This document shows, piece after piece, positions 47,999-48,897 of a stretch of 48,897 bases of DNA. The notes beneath the pieces were generated by a model. That model saw only the letters and a program-made list of their open reading frames with translations. It did no database searches and was not told the DNA's origin. This DNA is from Lactobacillus sp. MRS-253-APC-2B (GTDB taxonomy: Bacteria; Bacillota; Bacilli; Lactobacillales; Lactobacillaceae), in assembly GCF_012843675.1 (NCBI RefSeq), contig NZ_JABAFO010000013.1, positions 1 through 48,897 of the forward strand. The letters run 5' to 3'. Position numbers and translations under genes: made by a program. Numbering within the stretch: position 1 is the stretch's first letter; every line of letters starts with the position of its first letter.

Positions 47999-48280
47999 AT
48001 GCGATTAGACAAATTTTTAAAGGTTTCGCGAATCATTAAGCGACGTACCGTTGCCAAAAAAATTGCCGATCAAGGCCGGATTCTGATCAATGGTAAGCCG
48101 GCAAAGTCATCCAGCAGCGTTAAGGCTGGAGACGAACTGACGATTCAGTTTGGCAATAAGACTGAGACGGTTCGTATCGATCAGATCATTGAGACAACCA
48201 AGAAAAGCGAGACTGATCAGATGTACACCATTATTGATGAAAAATTTGCCGAAGACTTCAGCAATCCCTTTGATGATTAG
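47999..48280 (+). CDS. rqcP: RqcP-like S4-domain RNA-binding protein
   Basis: 93 residues. MRLDKFLKVSRIIKRRTVAKK and GRILINGKPAKSSSSVKAGDEL form the S4 domain. RqcP (YabO) binds stalled 50S subunits with RqcH and allows poly-alanine tailing in ribosome-associated quality control. The C-terminal tail is acidic. ATG 47999 comes directly after the mfd stop, with AAGGAAAGTG upstream. Confidence 0.93.
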   Translation: MRLDKFLKVSRIIKRRTVAKKIADQGRILINGKPAKSSSSVKAGDELTIQFGNKTETVRIDQIIETTKKSETDQMYTIIDEKFAEDFSNPFDD

Positions 48281-48400
48281 GGCAAATCGTCAGCAGATCT
48301 GACTAATCAATGATTTATCAAGGAATTAGCGATTGGGTTGGACAGACGGTTAAAAATACTGTTATACTTTGGACAATAATTACAAGGTGAGGAATTTTTA

Positions 48401-48763
48401 ATGAAAGGTCGCAACGTATATAATCTTGACACGCCATACGTGCAGCAGAAAACGGCTCAACTGGCGGCTGATCTAGCATACGTCCGGCATGTCCGCAAAC
48501 GCCGCTTTGTGATGATTTCGGCAATTATTGGCGTACTTGTTTTGATTCTGGGCTTTCAGCTCTGGCATAATCAGCGCCAGCTCGGTCAAGTCAACACGCA
48601 GATCCAGCAGACGCAGACACAGCTTACCAAGCAGAAGAACAAGCAAAAGGAATTAAATGCTCACATTAAAGAGCTTAATGATTCAGAATATCTGCAGCAG
48701 CTGATCCGCTCCAAATACAACTACGCCAAAAAAGGTGAAACGATTTATAACTTTGCTAATTAA
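48401..48763 (+). CDS. divIC: Septum formation initiator DivIC
   Basis: 120 residues. A basic cytoplasmic part, one membrane helix (about 38-56, MISAIIGVLVLILGFQLW), a coiled coil of Gln/Lys heptads (60-95), and the C-terminal YLQQLIRSKYNYAKKGETIY block typical of DivIC/FtsB. It joins FtsL and DivIB in the septal complex. GAGGAA precedes ATG 48401. An extended -10 TGTTATACT (near 48359-48369) lies upstream, so divIC has its own promoter. Confidence 0.93.
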   Translation: MKGRNVYNLDTPYVQQKTAQLAADLAYVRHVRKRRFVMISAIIGVLVLILGFQLWHNQRQLGQVNTQIQQTQTQLTKQKNKQKELNAHIKELNDSEYLQQLIRSKYNYAKKGETIYNFAN

Positions 48764-48820
48764 GCTAAAAGCGCTTTTAAAATCGTGACAGCGTTTAACT
48801 GACGATAAAAGAAAGCGGTT

Positions 48821-48897
48821 TTGGTGTGTACCCAAAAAGCTGGAATTGAATATTAATTACTTGTAAACTGAATAAAAATTTTTATTAGGCAGCCAGC
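48821..48897. repeat. Right terminal copy of the 77-bp inverted repeat (probable IS end)
   Basis: Exact reverse complement of 1-77. Between divIC and this repeat lie only 57 bases (48764-48820), with a TAAAAGCGCTTTTA palindrome and no gene. In related genomes a small S1-domain RNA-binding protein gene often follows divIC, so the element may sit in that gene's leader. Confidence 0.75.

Noticed and set aside
48764-48820. TAAAAGCGCTTTTA palindrome as terminator of divIC
   Set aside because: It has no loop and no adequate T-run; more likely incidental or a protein site.

Overview
This is a chromosomal contig of a lactic acid bacterium. Nearly every gene has a recognisable Lactobacillaceae form, and several traits fit that family: mevalonate-pathway HMG-CoA reductase, arginine deiminase, RNA polymerase delta subunit, NrtR-type NAD control and a lactobacillar Ppx/MvaA/Sir2 cluster. 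Base composition looks mid-40s % GC by eye, which would suit a Limosilactobacillus such as L. mucosae. That species guess is inference; the family-level call is firm. About 48 protein genes and one tRNA are present, and most are housekeeping genes. I see no prophage, CRISPR array or complete insertion sequence.

The two ends (1-77 and 48821-48897) are exact inverted copies of 77 bases. The most economical reading is that both ends stop in the terminus of the same repeated element, probably an insertion sequence, and that 77 is the assembler overlap length. On the left the repeat cuts an MFS permease gene. On the right it lies just after divIC.

Layout: 78-1803 holds the MFS remnant, tRNA-Thr(GGU) and a CPA2 cation/proton antiporter. 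1844-4159 is helD on the minus strand. 4334-9187 is a plus-strand run: Ppx/GppA phosphatase, HMG-CoA reductase, an HExxH protein of unknown function, a sirtuin and a DUF72 protein. 9258-14878 holds metG, tatD, rnmV, rsmA, veg and ispE. 15208-18158 holds arcA and an arginine/ornithine-type antiporter, without arcB or arcC. 18361-20724 is a znuACB-like metal ABC transporter with a Zur-like operator. 20991-24265 holds purR, glmU and prs. 24372-27982 holds a Ser-rich lipoprotein, NrtR and the niacin salvage genes pncA and pncB. 28031-30228 (minus) holds a Cof-type phosphatase and an HD phosphohydrolase. 30360-35020 holds DUF1934, rpoE, pyrG, murA and rpmE2. 35106-37930 holds a sortase, a low-molecular-weight phosphatase, lemA and htpX. 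38116-42924 holds murF, cshA, acpS, alr and a MazF-family protein. A CBS-ACT protein follows on the minus strand, then pth, mfd, rqcP and divIC.

The strongest signals beyond plain gene calls are these. (1) A promoter, GGGCTC start and attenuator before pyrG match the CTP-sensing reiterative-transcription switch known from Bacillus subtilis. (2) NrtR has lost its Nudix catalytic glutamates, and a palindrome sits over the -10 of pncAB. (3) MurA carries Asp at the fosfomycin-target cysteine position. (4) A Zur-like box lies in the znu promoter. (5) IspE is present beside a mevalonate-pathway enzyme. (6) The DUF1934 gene appears to start at ATC. (7) A MazF-family protein has no room for a MazE. 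(8) An uncharacterised HExxH protein and a sirtuin with half a zinc site sit in one cluster. I see no clearly undescribed multi-gene system; the Ppx/MvaA/HExxH/Sir2 cluster is the least understood group here.
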